A stretch of 64,000 bases of DNA from Stenotrophomonas koreensis (GTDB lineage Bacteria; Pseudomonadota; Gammaproteobacteria; Xanthomonadales; Xanthomonadaceae), in assembly GCF_001431525.1 (NCBI RefSeq), contig NZ_LDJH01000002.1:62001-126000 (forward strand), given 5' to 3'. Positions 7,856 through 17,959 of this stretch are shown here, piece after piece. The notes under the pieces are model-generated. The model was not told the origin of the DNA. It worked only from the letters and a program-made list of their open reading frames with translations, and did not search any database. The position numbers were made by a program, and so were the translations under genes. Every line of letters begins with the position of its first letter. The stretch's first letter is position 1.

Positions 7856-9580
7856 ATGAGTATTGCCAATGTCAACCTGGTCGGCATCACCGGGATTGCG
7901 CGTCGCCTGGTCCAGGATGGCGCGCTGGATGAGGCCACGGCGCGCAGCGCACAGGCCCAGGCCGCCGATGCCAAGGTCGCCATCAACAAGTGGCTGACCG
8001 ACAAAAAGCTGGTCACTGGCGCACAGATGGCGGCGGCCAATGCGCTGGAATTCGGCATGCCGTTGCTGGATGTGTCGGTGTTTGATGCCAGCCAGAACGC
8101 GGTCAAGCTGGTGAGCGAGGAGCTGCTGCGCAAGCACCAGGTGCTGCCGCTGTACAAGCGCGGCAACCGGCTGTTTGTCGGCACCGCCAACCCGACCCAG
8201 AACCTGGATGAGATCAAGTTCCATACCAACCTGGTGGTGGACCCGATCCTGGTTGACGAAGACCAGCTCAAGCGCACGCTGGAGCTGTGGCTGGCCGCCA
8301 ATGACACCATGGGCAACAGCCTGGGTGACGACGACGGCATGGACAGCCTGGATATCGACACCAGCAGCGATGACGACGCCGCTGGCGGCGATACCGGCAT
8401 CGATGCCAAGGGCGATGACACCCCGGTAGTGAAATTCGTCAACAAGGTGCTGGTCGATGCCATCCGCAAGGGCGCCTCGGACATCCACTTTGAGCCCTAT
8501 GAAGAAGATTATCGCGTGCGCCTGCGCATCGACGGCCTGCTCAAGACGGTGGCCAAGGCCCCGGTCAAGCTCAACCAGCGCATTGCCGCGCGCCTGAAGG
8601 TGATGTCGCAGCTGGATATCGCCGAAAAGCGCGTGCCGCAGGACGGCCGCATCAAGCTGAACCTGTCCAAGACCAAGCAGATCGACTTCCGTGTCAGCAC
8701 GCTGCCGACCCTGTTCGGCGAGAAGATCGTGCTGCGTATCCTGGATGGCAGCGCGGCCAAGCTGGGTATCGACAAGCTCGGCTACGAGCCGGAGCAGCAG
8801 AAGCTGTTCCTGGAGGCGATCCACAAGCCCTATGGCATGGTGCTGGTGACCGGCCCGACCGGCTCGGGCAAGACCGTGTCGTTGTATACCGCGCTGGGCA
8901 TCCTCAACGATGACACCCGCAACATTTCCACCGCCGAAGACCCGGTGGAAATCCGTCTGCCGGGCGTGAACCAGGTGCAGCAGAACAACAAGCGCGGCAT
9001 GACCTTCGCCGCGGCGCTGCGTTCGTTCCTGCGCCAGGACCCGGACATCATCATGGTCGGCGAAATCCGCGACCTGGAGACGGCGGAAATCGCCATCAAG
9101 GCCGCGCAGACCGGCCATATGGTGCTCTCCACCCTGCACACCAACGATGCGCCGCAGACCATCGCGCGCCTGATGAACATGGGCATTGCCCCGTACAACA
9201 TCACCTCCTCGGTGACACTCGTCATTGCCCAGCGCCTGGGCCGGCGGCTGTGCAACAACTGCAAGCGACCGGTGGAGCTGCCGGTCAATGCGCTGCTGGC
9301 CGAAGGCTTCACCCAGGTCCAGATCGATGCCGGGATCACCCTGTACGAGGCCGTTGGCTGCGATGAGTGCACCGAGGGCTACAAGGGCCGCGTGGGTATC
9401 TACCAGGTGATGCCGATGACCGATGAAATCGCCGCCATCGTGCTGGACGGCGGCAATGCCATGGATATTGCCGAGGCAGCACAGAAAATAGGTGTCAGTG
9501 ACCTGCGCCAGTCCGCCCTGCGCAAGGCTGCCAGTGGTATTACCACGCTGGCCGAAGTCAACCGAGTGACCACCGACTGA
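7856..9580 (+). CDS. pilB: Type IV pilus extension ATPase PilB
   Basis: A 574-residue protein with an N-terminal MshEN/GspE-N domain and an acidic linker (about residues 155-185, rich in D). The AAA+ secretion ATPase core has Walker A GPTGSGKT at 333-340, the Asp box TAEDPVEIRLPG, Walker B QDPDIIMVGEIRD and the His box LSTLHTNDA. The zinc tetracysteine motif CNNC (466-469) and CDEC (502-505) is present, typical of PilB and absent from PilT. It powers pilin polymerisation at the inner membrane. GGGGGAG precedes the ATG. No pilin or pilC gene lies beside it here: sugar genes are on the left and an acyltransferase on the right, before pilR-pilS. Confidence 0.96.
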   Translation: MSIANVNLVGITGIARRLVQDGALDEATARSAQAQAADAKVAINKWLTDKKLVTGAQMAAANALEFGMPLLDVSVFDASQNAVKLVSEELLRKHQVLPLYKRGNRLFVGTANPTQNLDEIKFHTNLVVDPILVDEDQLKRTLELWLAANDTMGNSLGDDDGMDSLDIDTSSDDDAAGGDTGIDAKGDDTPVVKFVNKVLVDAIRKGASDIHFEPYEEDYRVRLRIDGLLKTVAKAPVKLNQRIAARLKVMSQLDIAEKRVPQDGRIKLNLSKTKQIDFRVSTLPTLFGEKIVLRILDGSAAKLGIDKLGYEPEQQKLFLEAIHKPYGMVLVTGPTGSGKTVSLYTALGILNDDTRNISTAEDPVEIRLPGVNQVQQNNKRGMTFAAALRSFLRQDPDIIMVGEIRDLETAEIAIKAAQTGHMVLSTLHTNDAPQTIARLMNMGIAPYNITSSVTLVIAQRLGRRLCNNCKRPVELPVNALLAEGFTQVQIDAGITLYEAVGCDECTEGYKGRVGIYQVMPMTDEIAAIVLDGGNAMDIAEAAQKIGVSDLRQSALRKAASGITTLAEVNRVTTD

Positions 9581-9603
9581 CAGGGGAGGCAAGGCAACCG
9601 CCT

Positions 9604-9655
9604 CGCGCGCAAGCGCGCTCCCACAGGAAGCAAGCTCGTGTGCAAGCGCGCTTCC
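9604..9655. repeat. REP-like palindromes downstream of pilB
   Basis: Two adjacent copies of the CGCGCAAGCGCGCTCCCACA type, the second degenerate. The same family recurs in at least six other intergenic regions of this window. Confidence 0.6.
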
Positions 9656-9667
9656 AGAAAAATCAAC

Positions 9668-9694
9668 AAAAACGCCCGCATTGCGGGCGTTTTT
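9668..9694 (+). terminator. Intrinsic terminator downstream of pilB
   Basis: ACGCCCGCA and TGCGGGCGT form a GC-rich stem with A5 before and T5 after. It can work in both directions: for pilB and for the convergent acyltransferase gene. Confidence 0.85.
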
Positions 9695-9712
9695 GGTGTG
9701 GGCTACCGTATC

Positions 9713-9811
9713 GCTGTAGAAGCGAGCCATGCACGCGGTATCGCGGCCAAGACCGTTTCCACAAGGCAAACCAGTGGCTTGCCCGCTTATTTGGGAGCGC
9801 GCTTGCGCGTG
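9713..9811. repeat. REP-like palindromes between pilB and acyltransferase genes
   Basis: Degenerate copies ending in GGGAGCGCGCTTGCGCGTGA, in the same family as the other intergenic palindromes. They lie just past the 3' end of the minus-strand acyltransferase gene. Confidence 0.5.
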
Positions 9812-9838
9812 ATATCCCGCCCCATTGCGACGGATCTG

Positions 9839-11743
9839 TCAGTGCTTCAGATCCAGGGCCTGCTCAAGCGGTGCGGCGAGGGTTTCGACGTATGCCGCGT
9901 TCAGGTGCTGGTTGTCGCGCCAGGCGGGTATACCGTCGACCAGAGCAGGGCAGATGCCGTCGGGGCAGACAATTGGCGCGGTGTCGATGATGCGCACGTG
10001 TGGGAGCTGCGCGCTGGCGCGGCGCAGGGCGGTAAGCAGGTCAGTCCGTTGTACCTCGGCCAAGTCAACCGTGCAGCCGGTGGTGGTCAGTTGGTTGCCA
10101 CTTGTCGACGCACTTCTCAGCAGGCAAGCCCGAGGATCAACGGGCAGCACGGGTGAAGGGGCCAGGTAGCGGATCTGTAACTGTGCAGGCAGTTTTTGTT
10201 CCAGCAGGCGCCGGGCGCCGTTTTCCCATTCCTCTGCACCAAAAGGGTAGCCTGAGGTGCTGCCGAGCAGGAGGACGTCTGGTGGTGACTTGGCAATCAC
10301 CTCCAGCACTTTCTCGCGCCAGGTTTCGCATTCGGTATAGCGGCGGTTGATGCGCGGGTAGTGGAACTCCACATCCAGCATCGGGCAGGCAGACTTGGTG
10401 TAGACGCTGAATTGCCAGCCATGGGCAAGGGCGATGGCTTCCAGTGCTGGCGTCCACTGGGCACCGATGCTGTCGCCGACCAGCAGCAGCCGGGGAGCGT
10501 TCTTTCCCGCAGTGGTGACCACACATTCAACCACAGCATCGCTGTTGTACCAGTCGTCACAGTTCGGGGTCCGGTAAATCCGGGGCATGCTGATGTTGCT
10601 GTAGAGCTGTGTGCTGACCTGCTCTTGCTCAGCCATGGAATTGATTGGCGGTAGGTTCACGGTTACGGCGATGACTGAACCTGTGACCAAGGCCGATGCC
10701 GTCAGCCAGCGTAGCGGGCGCCGCGTTTCCAGACGTCGGGTGGGTCCTTCGATCAGCCGCCAGGAGAGCCACGCCAGGAGAATAGCCAGCAGGACGGCAG
10801 CCAAGGTCATGGTCGTGCTTCCAGGTGCCAGCGCCTTGGCCATGAGAAGCAGCGGCCAGTGCCACAGATAAAGGCTGTAGGAAATGGCGCCCAGGCTGCG
10901 GCTCAGCGGATTGCTGATGAACCGGGCCAGGCCGTGTTCGCCACCAGCATTGATCAGTAGCATCGCGGCCAGTGTTGGCAGCAGGGCCAGTGGACCGGGA
11001 TATGGCAGGCCTTCTGATGACAGCAGTACACAAGCCAGGACCAGCAGGCCTGTGCCCAGCGCTGCCTGTGTGGTGTTGTGGCGGTTCAGTACGCTGGACT
11101 GTGCGAACCATGGGGTTGCGGCCAGCAGGCCACCGGCAGCCAGCTGCCAGAGCCTGAAAGGCATCTGGTAGTAGGCGTGCACCGGCCAAAGCACGAAGGC
11201 GAGCATGCCGGCGAGCAGGCTGGCGACCAGGATCACGGTAATCGCTGGGGAAGCAGAGCGTGCAAGACGGTGGATGACCAGCAGCAGGAGGGGCCAGACA
11301 AGGTAGAACTGTTCTTCAACGCCCAGCGACCACAGGTGCAGGAACAGGTTGTCACTTGCCTGTGGCCCGAAGTAATCCATGTCCATGAGGGAGAAATGGA
11401 TGTTGGCCATCCACAGCATCGAGGCGATGGCCGCCTTGCGCTGTGGTTCTTGGTCAATGGGGATGGGCAGCCAGTACAGCAGTGCGGCCACACCCGTAAT
11501 AAGGAAGACCAAGGCCGGGAGCAGGCGCCTGACCCGGCGTGCATAGAAGGCCAGGAAATCGATCTTGCCTGTGGAGTTCAACTCTTTGAGCAGCAGCTGG
11601 GTAATCAGGTAGCCGGAGATGACGAAGAAGACATCGACACCGATGAAGCCTCCCGCAAGGCCGCTGACACCGGCATGTGCCGCGACAACCAGAAGAACCG
11701 CCCAGCCGCGCAGAGCTTCGATTTCATGACGGTGATGAAGCAT
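9839..11743 (-). CDS. OafA-like O-acyltransferase with C-terminal SGNH domain
   Basis: About 634 residues. The N-terminal acyltransferase-3 domain (HEIEALRGWAVLLVVAAHAG, then GFIGVDVFFVISGYLI and HLWSLGVEEQFYLVWP) has about ten membrane helices. Past residue 400 comes a periplasmic SGNH domain with the GDS block (RLLLVGDSIGAQW) and a late DNQHLN that supplies the Asp/His pair. Such two-domain enzymes move acetyl groups from cytoplasm to periplasm and put them on O-antigen, peptidoglycan or other glycans. ATG 11743 is chosen because AAAGGGAT lies upstream; a start five codons earlier is possible. It stands alone between pilB and pilR with REP elements on both sides, which suggests an insertion into the pilus locus. 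Confidence 0.88.
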   Translation of the reverse strand: MLHHRHEIEALRGWAVLLVVAAHAGVSGLAGGFIGVDVFFVISGYLITQLLLKELNSTGKIDFLAFYARRVRRLLPALVFLITGVAALLYWLPIPIDQEPQRKAAIASMLWMANIHFSLMDMDYFGPQASDNLFLHLWSLGVEEQFYLVWPLLLLVIHRLARSASPAITVILVASLLAGMLAFVLWPVHAYYQMPFRLWQLAAGGLLAATPWFAQSSVLNRHNTTQAALGTGLLVLACVLLSSEGLPYPGPLALLPTLAAMLLINAGGEHGLARFISNPLSRSLGAISYSLYLWHWPLLLMAKALAPGSTTMTLAAVLLAILLAWLSWRLIEGPTRRLETRRPLRWLTASALVTGSVIAVTVNLPPINSMAEQEQVSTQLYSNISMPRIYRTPNCDDWYNSDAVVECVVTTAGKNAPRLLLVGDSIGAQWTPALEAIALAHGWQFSVYTKSACPMLDVEFHYPRINRRYTECETWREKVLEVIAKSPPDVLLLGSTSGYPFGAEEWENGARRLLEQKLPAQLQIRYLAPSPVLPVDPRACLLRSASTSGNQLTTTGCTVDLAEVQRTDLLTALRRASAQLPHVRIIDTAPIVCPDGICPALVDGIPAWRDNQHLNAAYVETLAAPLEQALDLKH

Positions 11744-11789
11744 GGAAATCCCTTTCATTGTCCAGCATCAGTGCTATTGGGCAGTATTG

Positions 11790-11975
11790 CGTCCAAGGTT
11801 GCTGCCAAGGCAGTCCTTGTGGCAACGCACTTGTGCGCGAAGCAGACAGGTCGGCAAGGCGTAAAGCATCGCGACCAAGGTCGCTCCCACAAAAGCCATG
11901 TCCATGGCAGGCTGATGAAGGCAGCTGATTCCCATAAGAGCGCCTGGCAATGCGCTCCTGTGGGGGCGCACCCGT
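11790..11975. repeat. REP-like palindrome cluster between acyltransferase gene and pilR
   Basis: At least three degenerate copies, including ATCGCGACCAAGGTCGCTCC and TGTGGGGGCGCACCCGTGCG, fill most of the 239 bp between the acyltransferase start and the pilR stop. No gene is seen here. Confidence 0.55.
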
Positions 11976-11982
11976 GCGCGGT

Positions 11983-13362
11983 TCATTCCATGCCGAGTTT
12001 TTTCAGCTTGTAACGCAGGGCGCGGAAGGTGATGCCGAGTTGGGCGGCGGCGCGGGTCTTGTTCCAGCGGTTTTCGTCCAGGGCTTTCTGGATGGCGGCG
12101 CGTTCAAGCTGCTCGATGTACGAGGGCAGGGCGGCCGAGCTGTTGTCCAGGTCCTGTACGGCTTCGACCGCGGGCTGGCCGTTGGTGCGGGCCGGCGAGG
12201 CGGCCGGCAGGCGCAGGTCGGTGGCGGTGATGCTGTCGCCTTCTGCCAGGGCCAAGGCACGCTCGAGGATGTTTTCCAGTTCGCGCACATTGCCGGGGAA
12301 GGCATAGCCGGCCAGCGCCTCCAGGGCGCTGCTGGCCAGCTGCGGGGCAGGCCGGCCATGGTTGATGGCCAGCCGCTTGAGGATGGTGCTGGCCAGTTGC
12401 GGCAGGTCGGCGCGGCGTTCACGCAGTGGCGGTACGCGCAGCTCGATCACATTGATGCGGTAGTACAGGTCGTGGCGGAAACGGCCCTCGGCCACCAGCT
12501 GGGCCAGGTCCTTGTGGGTGGCCGAGAGTAGGCGCACGTCCACCGGTACTTCAGTGGCTGCGCCGACCGGGCGCACGGATTTTTCCTGGATCGCCCGCAG
12601 CAGCTTGACCTGCATCTGCAACGGCAGCTCGGCCACTTCATCCAGGAACAGGGTGCCACCGCTGGCGGCCTGGAACAGGCCGGGCTTGTCGGCATGGGCG
12701 CCGGTGAAGCTGCCCTTGCGGTGGCCGAAGAACTCGCTTTCCATCAGCTCGGCCGGGATGGCGCCGCAGTTGACTGGCACGAACGGGCCTTTGGCGCGCG
12801 CGCCCTGCTCGTGGATGGTGCGTGCGACCAGCTCCTTGCCGACACCGGATTCACCGACGATGTAGACCGGGGCCTGGCTGCGGGAAACCTTGGCGATGGT
12901 GCTGCGCAGTTCCTGCATCGGCAAGGAATCACCCAGCAGGCGGGGGCCGTTGTCGGCGCTGGCCGGCGCGGTGCCGGGGGTATCGGCAGGGTTGCCCAGC
13001 TCCAGCGCGTGGCGGACCAGGCCGCGCAGCACGCCCAGGTCCACCGGTTTGGAAACAAAGTCGAACGCACCGGCCTTGAGTGCTTCCACCGCCAGGTCCA
13101 TCGAGCCGAAGGCGGTGATCATCGCCACCGGGGTGCTGGGGTGGTTGCGGGCGATTTCATGCACCAGCTCGATGCCATTGCCATCGGGCAGGCGCATGTC
13201 GGTGATGCACAGGTCATAGCGGTGCACCGCCAGCTGTTCCCGGGCTTCGGCCAGGTTGGCGGCGGTACTGATACGTAACCCCATGCGGCCCAGGGTGAGA
13301 ACGAGCAGCTCACGGATATCGCGCTCGTCATCGACAATCAGGGCAGTGCGTGCTTCAGTCAT
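11983..13362 (-). CDS. pilR: Sigma-54-dependent response regulator PilR
   Basis: A 459-residue NtrC-type activator. The receiver domain (ALIVDDERDIRELL) has phospho-acceptor Asp55 in LCITDMRLPDG. The AAA+ domain has Walker A GESGVGKE, the sigma-54 contact loop GSFTGA and Walker B GGTLFLDEVAELPL. The C-terminal Fis-type HTH reads NKTRAAAQLGITFRALRYKL. It activates sigma-54 transcription of the pilin gene, with PilS as its kinase. The start at MTEARTAL (13362) fits the family; the in-frame extension upstream is not conserved-looking. It follows pilS by about 50 bp in the same direction. Confidence 0.94.
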   Translation of the reverse strand: MTEARTALIVDDERDIRELLVLTLGRMGLRISTAANLAEAREQLAVHRYDLCITDMRLPDGNGIELVHEIARNHPSTPVAMITAFGSMDLAVEALKAGAFDFVSKPVDLGVLRGLVRHALELGNPADTPGTAPASADNGPRLLGDSLPMQELRSTIAKVSRSQAPVYIVGESGVGKELVARTIHEQGARAKGPFVPVNCGAIPAELMESEFFGHRKGSFTGAHADKPGLFQAASGGTLFLDEVAELPLQMQVKLLRAIQEKSVRPVGAATEVPVDVRLLSATHKDLAQLVAEGRFRHDLYYRINVIELRVPPLRERRADLPQLASTILKRLAINHGRPAPQLASSALEALAGYAFPGNVRELENILERALALAEGDSITATDLRLPAASPARTNGQPAVEAVQDLDNSSAALPSYIEQLERAAIQKALDENRWNKTRAAAQLGITFRALRYKLKKLGME

Positions 13363-13411
13363 CGCACAAAGATAGCCCAAGCACCGTGCTCACGCCAAAC
13401 GGCCAAGGCCA

Positions 13412-15013
13412 TCAATGGGGGGCGATGCTTGCCGCACCGGGCAGGCTGACCCGGAAGCAGGCCCCGCCGCCGGGCACCGCGACATATTCCAGCTGCCCCT
13501 GGTTGGCACGGCACAGTTCGCGGGCGATATACAGGCCCAGCCCGGTGCCATGCTCGGAGGTGGTGAAAAACGGCCGGAACAGCTGCTCGGCGGTGGCCGG
13601 TGGCAGCCCGGGGCCGCGGTCCAGGCAATCAATCACCGCATGGCGCTGATGCAGGCCCACGCGCAGCCTGACCCGGGCCGGTTCGTTGCCACTGCGGCCA
13701 TGGTTGAGCGCGTTGTGCACCAGCGTGGTGAGCACCTGGTGCAGGTGGCGCGGGTCGGCCAGCGCGGTGACCTGCGGACAGGTCAGCACCGGCTCCAGGG
13801 TATTGGCCTCCAGCGCCATGGTGCTGGCGTATTCCTGGACGAAGCGGCGGACAAAGGCATTGAGGTCGATGTTTTCCGGGATGGCGCGTTCGCGCCGGGC
13901 CAGCCCGAGCACGCTTTCAATGATGCCGTTGGTGCGCTGGCACTGCTGATGGATGATCTGCAGCAGGCGACGGTCGGCATCACTGATGCTGGGCGATTCC
14001 TCCAGCAGCTGGGTGGCATAGTTGATCGCGGCCAGCGGGTTGCGGATCTCATGGGCCAGGCTGGCCGAAAAGCGGCCCATTGCCGACAGCGTCAGTGATT
14101 CGGCCCGGCGCGAGATCACCGTGGTGTCATCCAGGAACACCAGCGCCAGCTCGCTGTCGGCGAGCAGGCGGGCAAAGCGCGGCTGGACCTCGATCTGGCC
14201 CTTGGCAATGCGGATCGGCCCCAGCTCGTGGTCAAAACCCTGGCGCCAGCGGTGCAGGCGCTTGGCCAGCACCGGCGGCAGCGCCGGCAGCTTGCCGTCA
14301 TCGGCCGGCGCGGCTTCGCCGAGCAGCACGATCGCCGCCTCGTTGGCCAGGGTGATGGTGTCCTGGGCGTCGACCACCAGCACCCCGGTGCGCAGGCGGC
14401 GGATGATCAGCTCGTTGATCTCGTACAGGTTGGCCACTTCGGCGCCGCGCTGTTCGGCCAGTACCCGGCTCTGCCGGCTGCGCGCGCCCTGCTGGTAGCC
14501 AAACCAGGCCAGGGCCAGGTAGCAGGTGACGAACAGCCCCAGCTCCACCGCGGTGCTGGTGTCGCGGCCTTCGGCCAGGCGTAGACCGTGCTCGATCAGC
14601 AGGCCCATGCTGGCCAGTACGGCCAGCAGCATGGCCGGCTGCAGCCGCAGCAGCAGCGCGGCGACGGTGAGGTTGACCAGCAGCGACATCGCCAGCCCGG
14701 TACTGGCACCGGGCAGGGCATGCAGGGTGATGGTGACGGCGGTGATATCGATCAGCCCGCCCCAGAACACGCCGAGCTCGACGCTTTGGCGGCGTTGGCC
14801 ACGCACCGCCAGCCACAGCGAGGAGAACAGGTAGAACAGGGCCACCGGGCGGGCCAGTTCCGGCTGGTGCGGCTCACCGACGATCTCTCCCCACGGGTTG
14901 AAGAGCAGCGCGTTGATCAGCAGGGCGATCAGCAGCCGGTACAGTGAATAGGCCAGGACCTCACGCTGCGGCAGCGAATGCAGGTGGTGTGGCGGCAGTT
15001 GGCGGTGGCTCAA
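13412..15013 (-). CDS. pilS: Sensor histidine kinase PilS
   Basis: A membrane histidine kinase with about six hydrophobic N-terminal helices (YSLYRLLIALLINALLFNPW onward), then a PAS-like segment (ITLANEAAIVLLG). The HisKA box is SASLAHEIRNPLAAINYATQ, and the ATPase domain shows LVHNALNHG, DRGPGLPP and GTGLGLYIARELC. It phosphorylates PilR. The open frame extends to 15175, but its first 55 residues look like translated non-coding sequence. TTG 15013 with GGGAA upstream gives 533 residues, near the usual PilS length. That start is a judgement. It is divergent from sucC. Confidence 0.88.
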   Translation of the reverse strand: MSHRQLPPHHLHSLPQREVLAYSLYRLLIALLINALLFNPWGEIVGEPHQPELARPVALFYLFSSLWLAVRGQRRQSVELGVFWGGLIDITAVTITLHALPGASTGLAMSLLVNLTVAALLLRLQPAMLLAVLASMGLLIEHGLRLAEGRDTSTAVELGLFVTCYLALAWFGYQQGARSRQSRVLAEQRGAEVANLYEINELIIRRLRTGVLVVDAQDTITLANEAAIVLLGEAAPADDGKLPALPPVLAKRLHRWRQGFDHELGPIRIAKGQIEVQPRFARLLADSELALVFLDDTTVISRRAESLTLSAMGRFSASLAHEIRNPLAAINYATQLLEESPSISDADRRLLQIIHQQCQRTNGIIESVLGLARRERAIPENIDLNAFVRRFVQEYASTMALEANTLEPVLTCPQVTALADPRHLHQVLTTLVHNALNHGRSGNEPARVRLRVGLHQRHAVIDCLDRGPGLPPATAEQLFRPFFTTSEHGTGLGLYIARELCRANQGQLEYVAVPGGGACFRVSLPGAASIAPH

Positions 15014-15244
15014 GCGCAGGGTTCCCGGAACGGCGCGATCGGTCGGCAGCGGCAGTGTATCGCCGTGCCGCGCCGCTGTGCCGAATTCGGCAATTTCCGG
15101 TGTTCCAGGCGCGCAGGTCCGGTCAATTTGTACAGACCTGTTGGCATTGCGCCGGGTGCGGGTGACAATGGGCAACTACCCGGCCTGCGTGCTCCGTCGT
15201 GTCCAGGCTTGTGGTCGGTTGATATCCCATTCCCACGGTGACGC

Positions 15245-16414
<1,170 letters not shown>

Positions 16415-16423
16415 TCACTTTCC

Positions 16424-16496
16424 TGTGTGGGTACGCGCCTGCGCGCGATCCTTTTCATGAGGTTGGTGAAAAGGATCGCGATCCCGGTCGCTCCCA
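16424..16496. repeat. Inverted REP pair (BIME-like hairpin) between sucC and sucD
   Basis: Outer arms TGTGGGTACGCGCC and GGTCGCTCCCACA enclose a perfect 14-bp stem: CGCGATCCTTTTCA (16444-16457) against TGAAAAGGATCGCG (16467-16480). No T-run follows. The hairpin lies inside an obligate two-subunit operon, where it could affect mRNA stability or the subunit ratio. Confidence 0.8.
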
Positions 16497-16516
16497 CAAG
16501 ACCCAAGGATTTTTCC

Positions 16517-17395
16517 ATGAGCGTTTTGATCAACAAGAACACCAAGGTGATCGTGCAGGGCTTCACCGGCCAGCAGGGCACCTTCCACGCCACCCAGATG
16601 CTGGAATACGGCACCCAGGTGGTCGGCGGCGTGACCCCGGGCAAGGGCGGCACCACCCATCTGGAACTGCCGGTGTTCAACACCGTCGCCGATGCCGTGC
16701 GTGAGACCGGCGCCGACGCCTCGGTGATCTACGTACCGCCGGCATTTGCTGCCGACGCGATCCTGGAAGCGGCTGCTGCCGGCATCAAGGTCATCGTCTG
16801 CATCACCGAGGGCATCCCGGTGCTGGACATGCTGCGCGTGAAGAACGTGCTGACCCGCACCTACCCGGAGACCGTGCTGATCGGGCCGAACTGCCCCGGC
16901 GTGATCACCCCGGGCGAGTGCAAGATCGGCATCATGCCGGGCCACATCCACATGCCGGGCAAGATCGGCATCGTCTCGCGCTCGGGCACGCTGACCTATG
17001 AAGCGGTCAAGCAGACCACCGAAGTGGGCCTGGGCCAGTCGACCTGCATCGGCATCGGCGGCGACCCGATCAACGGCCTGAACTTCGTTGACTGCCTGAA
17101 GCTGTTCAACGAAGACCCGCAGACCGAAGGCATCATCATGGTCGGCGAAATCGGCGGTGACGCCGAGGAAGCCGGCGCCGAGTACATCGCCAAGTACGTC
17201 AAGAAGCCGGTGGTTGGTTTCATCGCCGGCGCCTCGGCCCCGGCCGGCAAGCGCATGGGCCACGCTGGCGCCATCGCTTCGGGCGGCAAGGGCACGGCCG
17301 AAGGCAAGTTCGCTGCGATGGAAGCTGCTGGCGTGAAGACCGTCCGCTCGCCGGGCGACCTGGGCGCGGCGATTGCCGAGATGATGAAGAAGTAA
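16517..17395 (+). CDS. sucD: Succinyl-CoA synthetase alpha subunit
   Basis: A 292-residue protein starting [20 protein letters not shown], the CoA-binding Rossmann domain with its glycine loop. [20 protein letters not shown] and the phospho-histidine motif [13 protein letters not shown] follow. The His takes phosphate from succinyl phosphate and passes it to the nucleotide in SucC. ATG 16517 is chosen because AAGGA precedes it. An open frame continues 30 codons upstream, but those residues are translated REP repeat. A strong terminator lies 52 bp downstream. Confidence 0.97.
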   Translation: MSVLINKNTKVIVQGFTGQQGTFHATQMLEYGTQVVGGVTPGKGGTTHLELPVFNTVADAVRETGADASVIYVPPAFAADAILEAAAAGIKVIVCITEGIPVLDMLRVKNVLTRTYPETVLIGPNCPGVITPGECKIGIMPGHIHMPGKIGIVSRSGTLTYEAVKQTTEVGLGQSTCIGIGGDPINGLNFVDCLKLFNEDPQTEGIIMVGEIGGDAEEAGAEYIAKYVKKPVVGFIAGASAPAGKRMGHAGAIASGGKGTAEGKFAAMEAAGVKTVRSPGDLGAAIAEMMKK

Positions 17396-17446
17396 ACCGC
17401 TTGGAGGTTGCGCCGAAGATCACCCGTCTTCTGCGCAACCCCACAG

Positions 17447-17476
17447 CAAAAGCCGCCCTTTCCGGGCGGCTTTTTT
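17447..17476 (+). terminator. Intrinsic terminator of the sucCD operon
   Basis: AAAAGCCGCCC and GGGCGGCTTTT form the stem with loop TTTCC, followed by a T-run. It is the only clear stop signal after sucC-sucD. Confidence 0.9.
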
Positions 17477-17498
17477 GTGGCCCCCATCGCGTGCCAGC

Positions 17499-17885
17499 GT
17501 AGTCCCACAGGAGCAACAGGCCCGCCTCGATCATGATGCTTTTGTGGGAGCCCACTGCCCTGATCAGGCAAGCCCTGACGTTGCTTTTGTGGGAGCGACC
17601 TTGGTCGCGATGCCTATGCAGGAGCCTACTTGATCGTGATTCGCGCGCAAGCGCGCTCCCACAAAAACAACGGCATCGCGGCCGGGGCCCCTCCTGCAAC
17701 AGCAAGAGCATCGAGGCCTGTGGTTCTTCTGCACCGGCAGCCAGGGGCCTGCAGGCTGTACTCCTGTAGGAGTGGCGCTCGCCGCGACCAAGGTTTTCAA
17801 GATATCCAGCATGGCGCGCAAGCGCGTTGCCACAGGAGCGCAAAGCCTTGTGGTTTTTGTGTGAGCGACCTTGGTCGCGATTGGT
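17499..17885. repeat. REP-like palindrome cluster upstream of nadE
   Basis: The 564-bp gap between sucD and nadE contains the terminator and then several copies of the intergenic palindrome, among them TTGTGGGAGCGACCTTGGTC near 17590, CGCGCAAGCGCGCTCCCACA near 17643 and TGTGAGCGACCTTGGTCGCG near 17860. They appear in both orientations. An open frame runs through part of it into nadE but has no coding character. Nothing else is seen. Confidence 0.7.
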
Positions 17886-17959
17886 GGGCAGCCGATGGTG
17901 CATGCGATGGCGTGGGCAGTCGTATGATGGGCGCCTGTCTTGAGTGTGGATCTTCAGCC

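Noticed and set aside
7724-9769. 681-codon frame antisense to pilB
   Set aside because: It lies over a complete, conserved pilB gene and has the low-complexity H/Q/R/A composition typical of antisense frames in GC-rich genomes.
16427-16516. 30-codon N-terminal extension of sucD
   Set aside because: It is the translated REP hairpin; the SucD family starts at [10 protein letters not shown] and AAGGA precedes that ATG.
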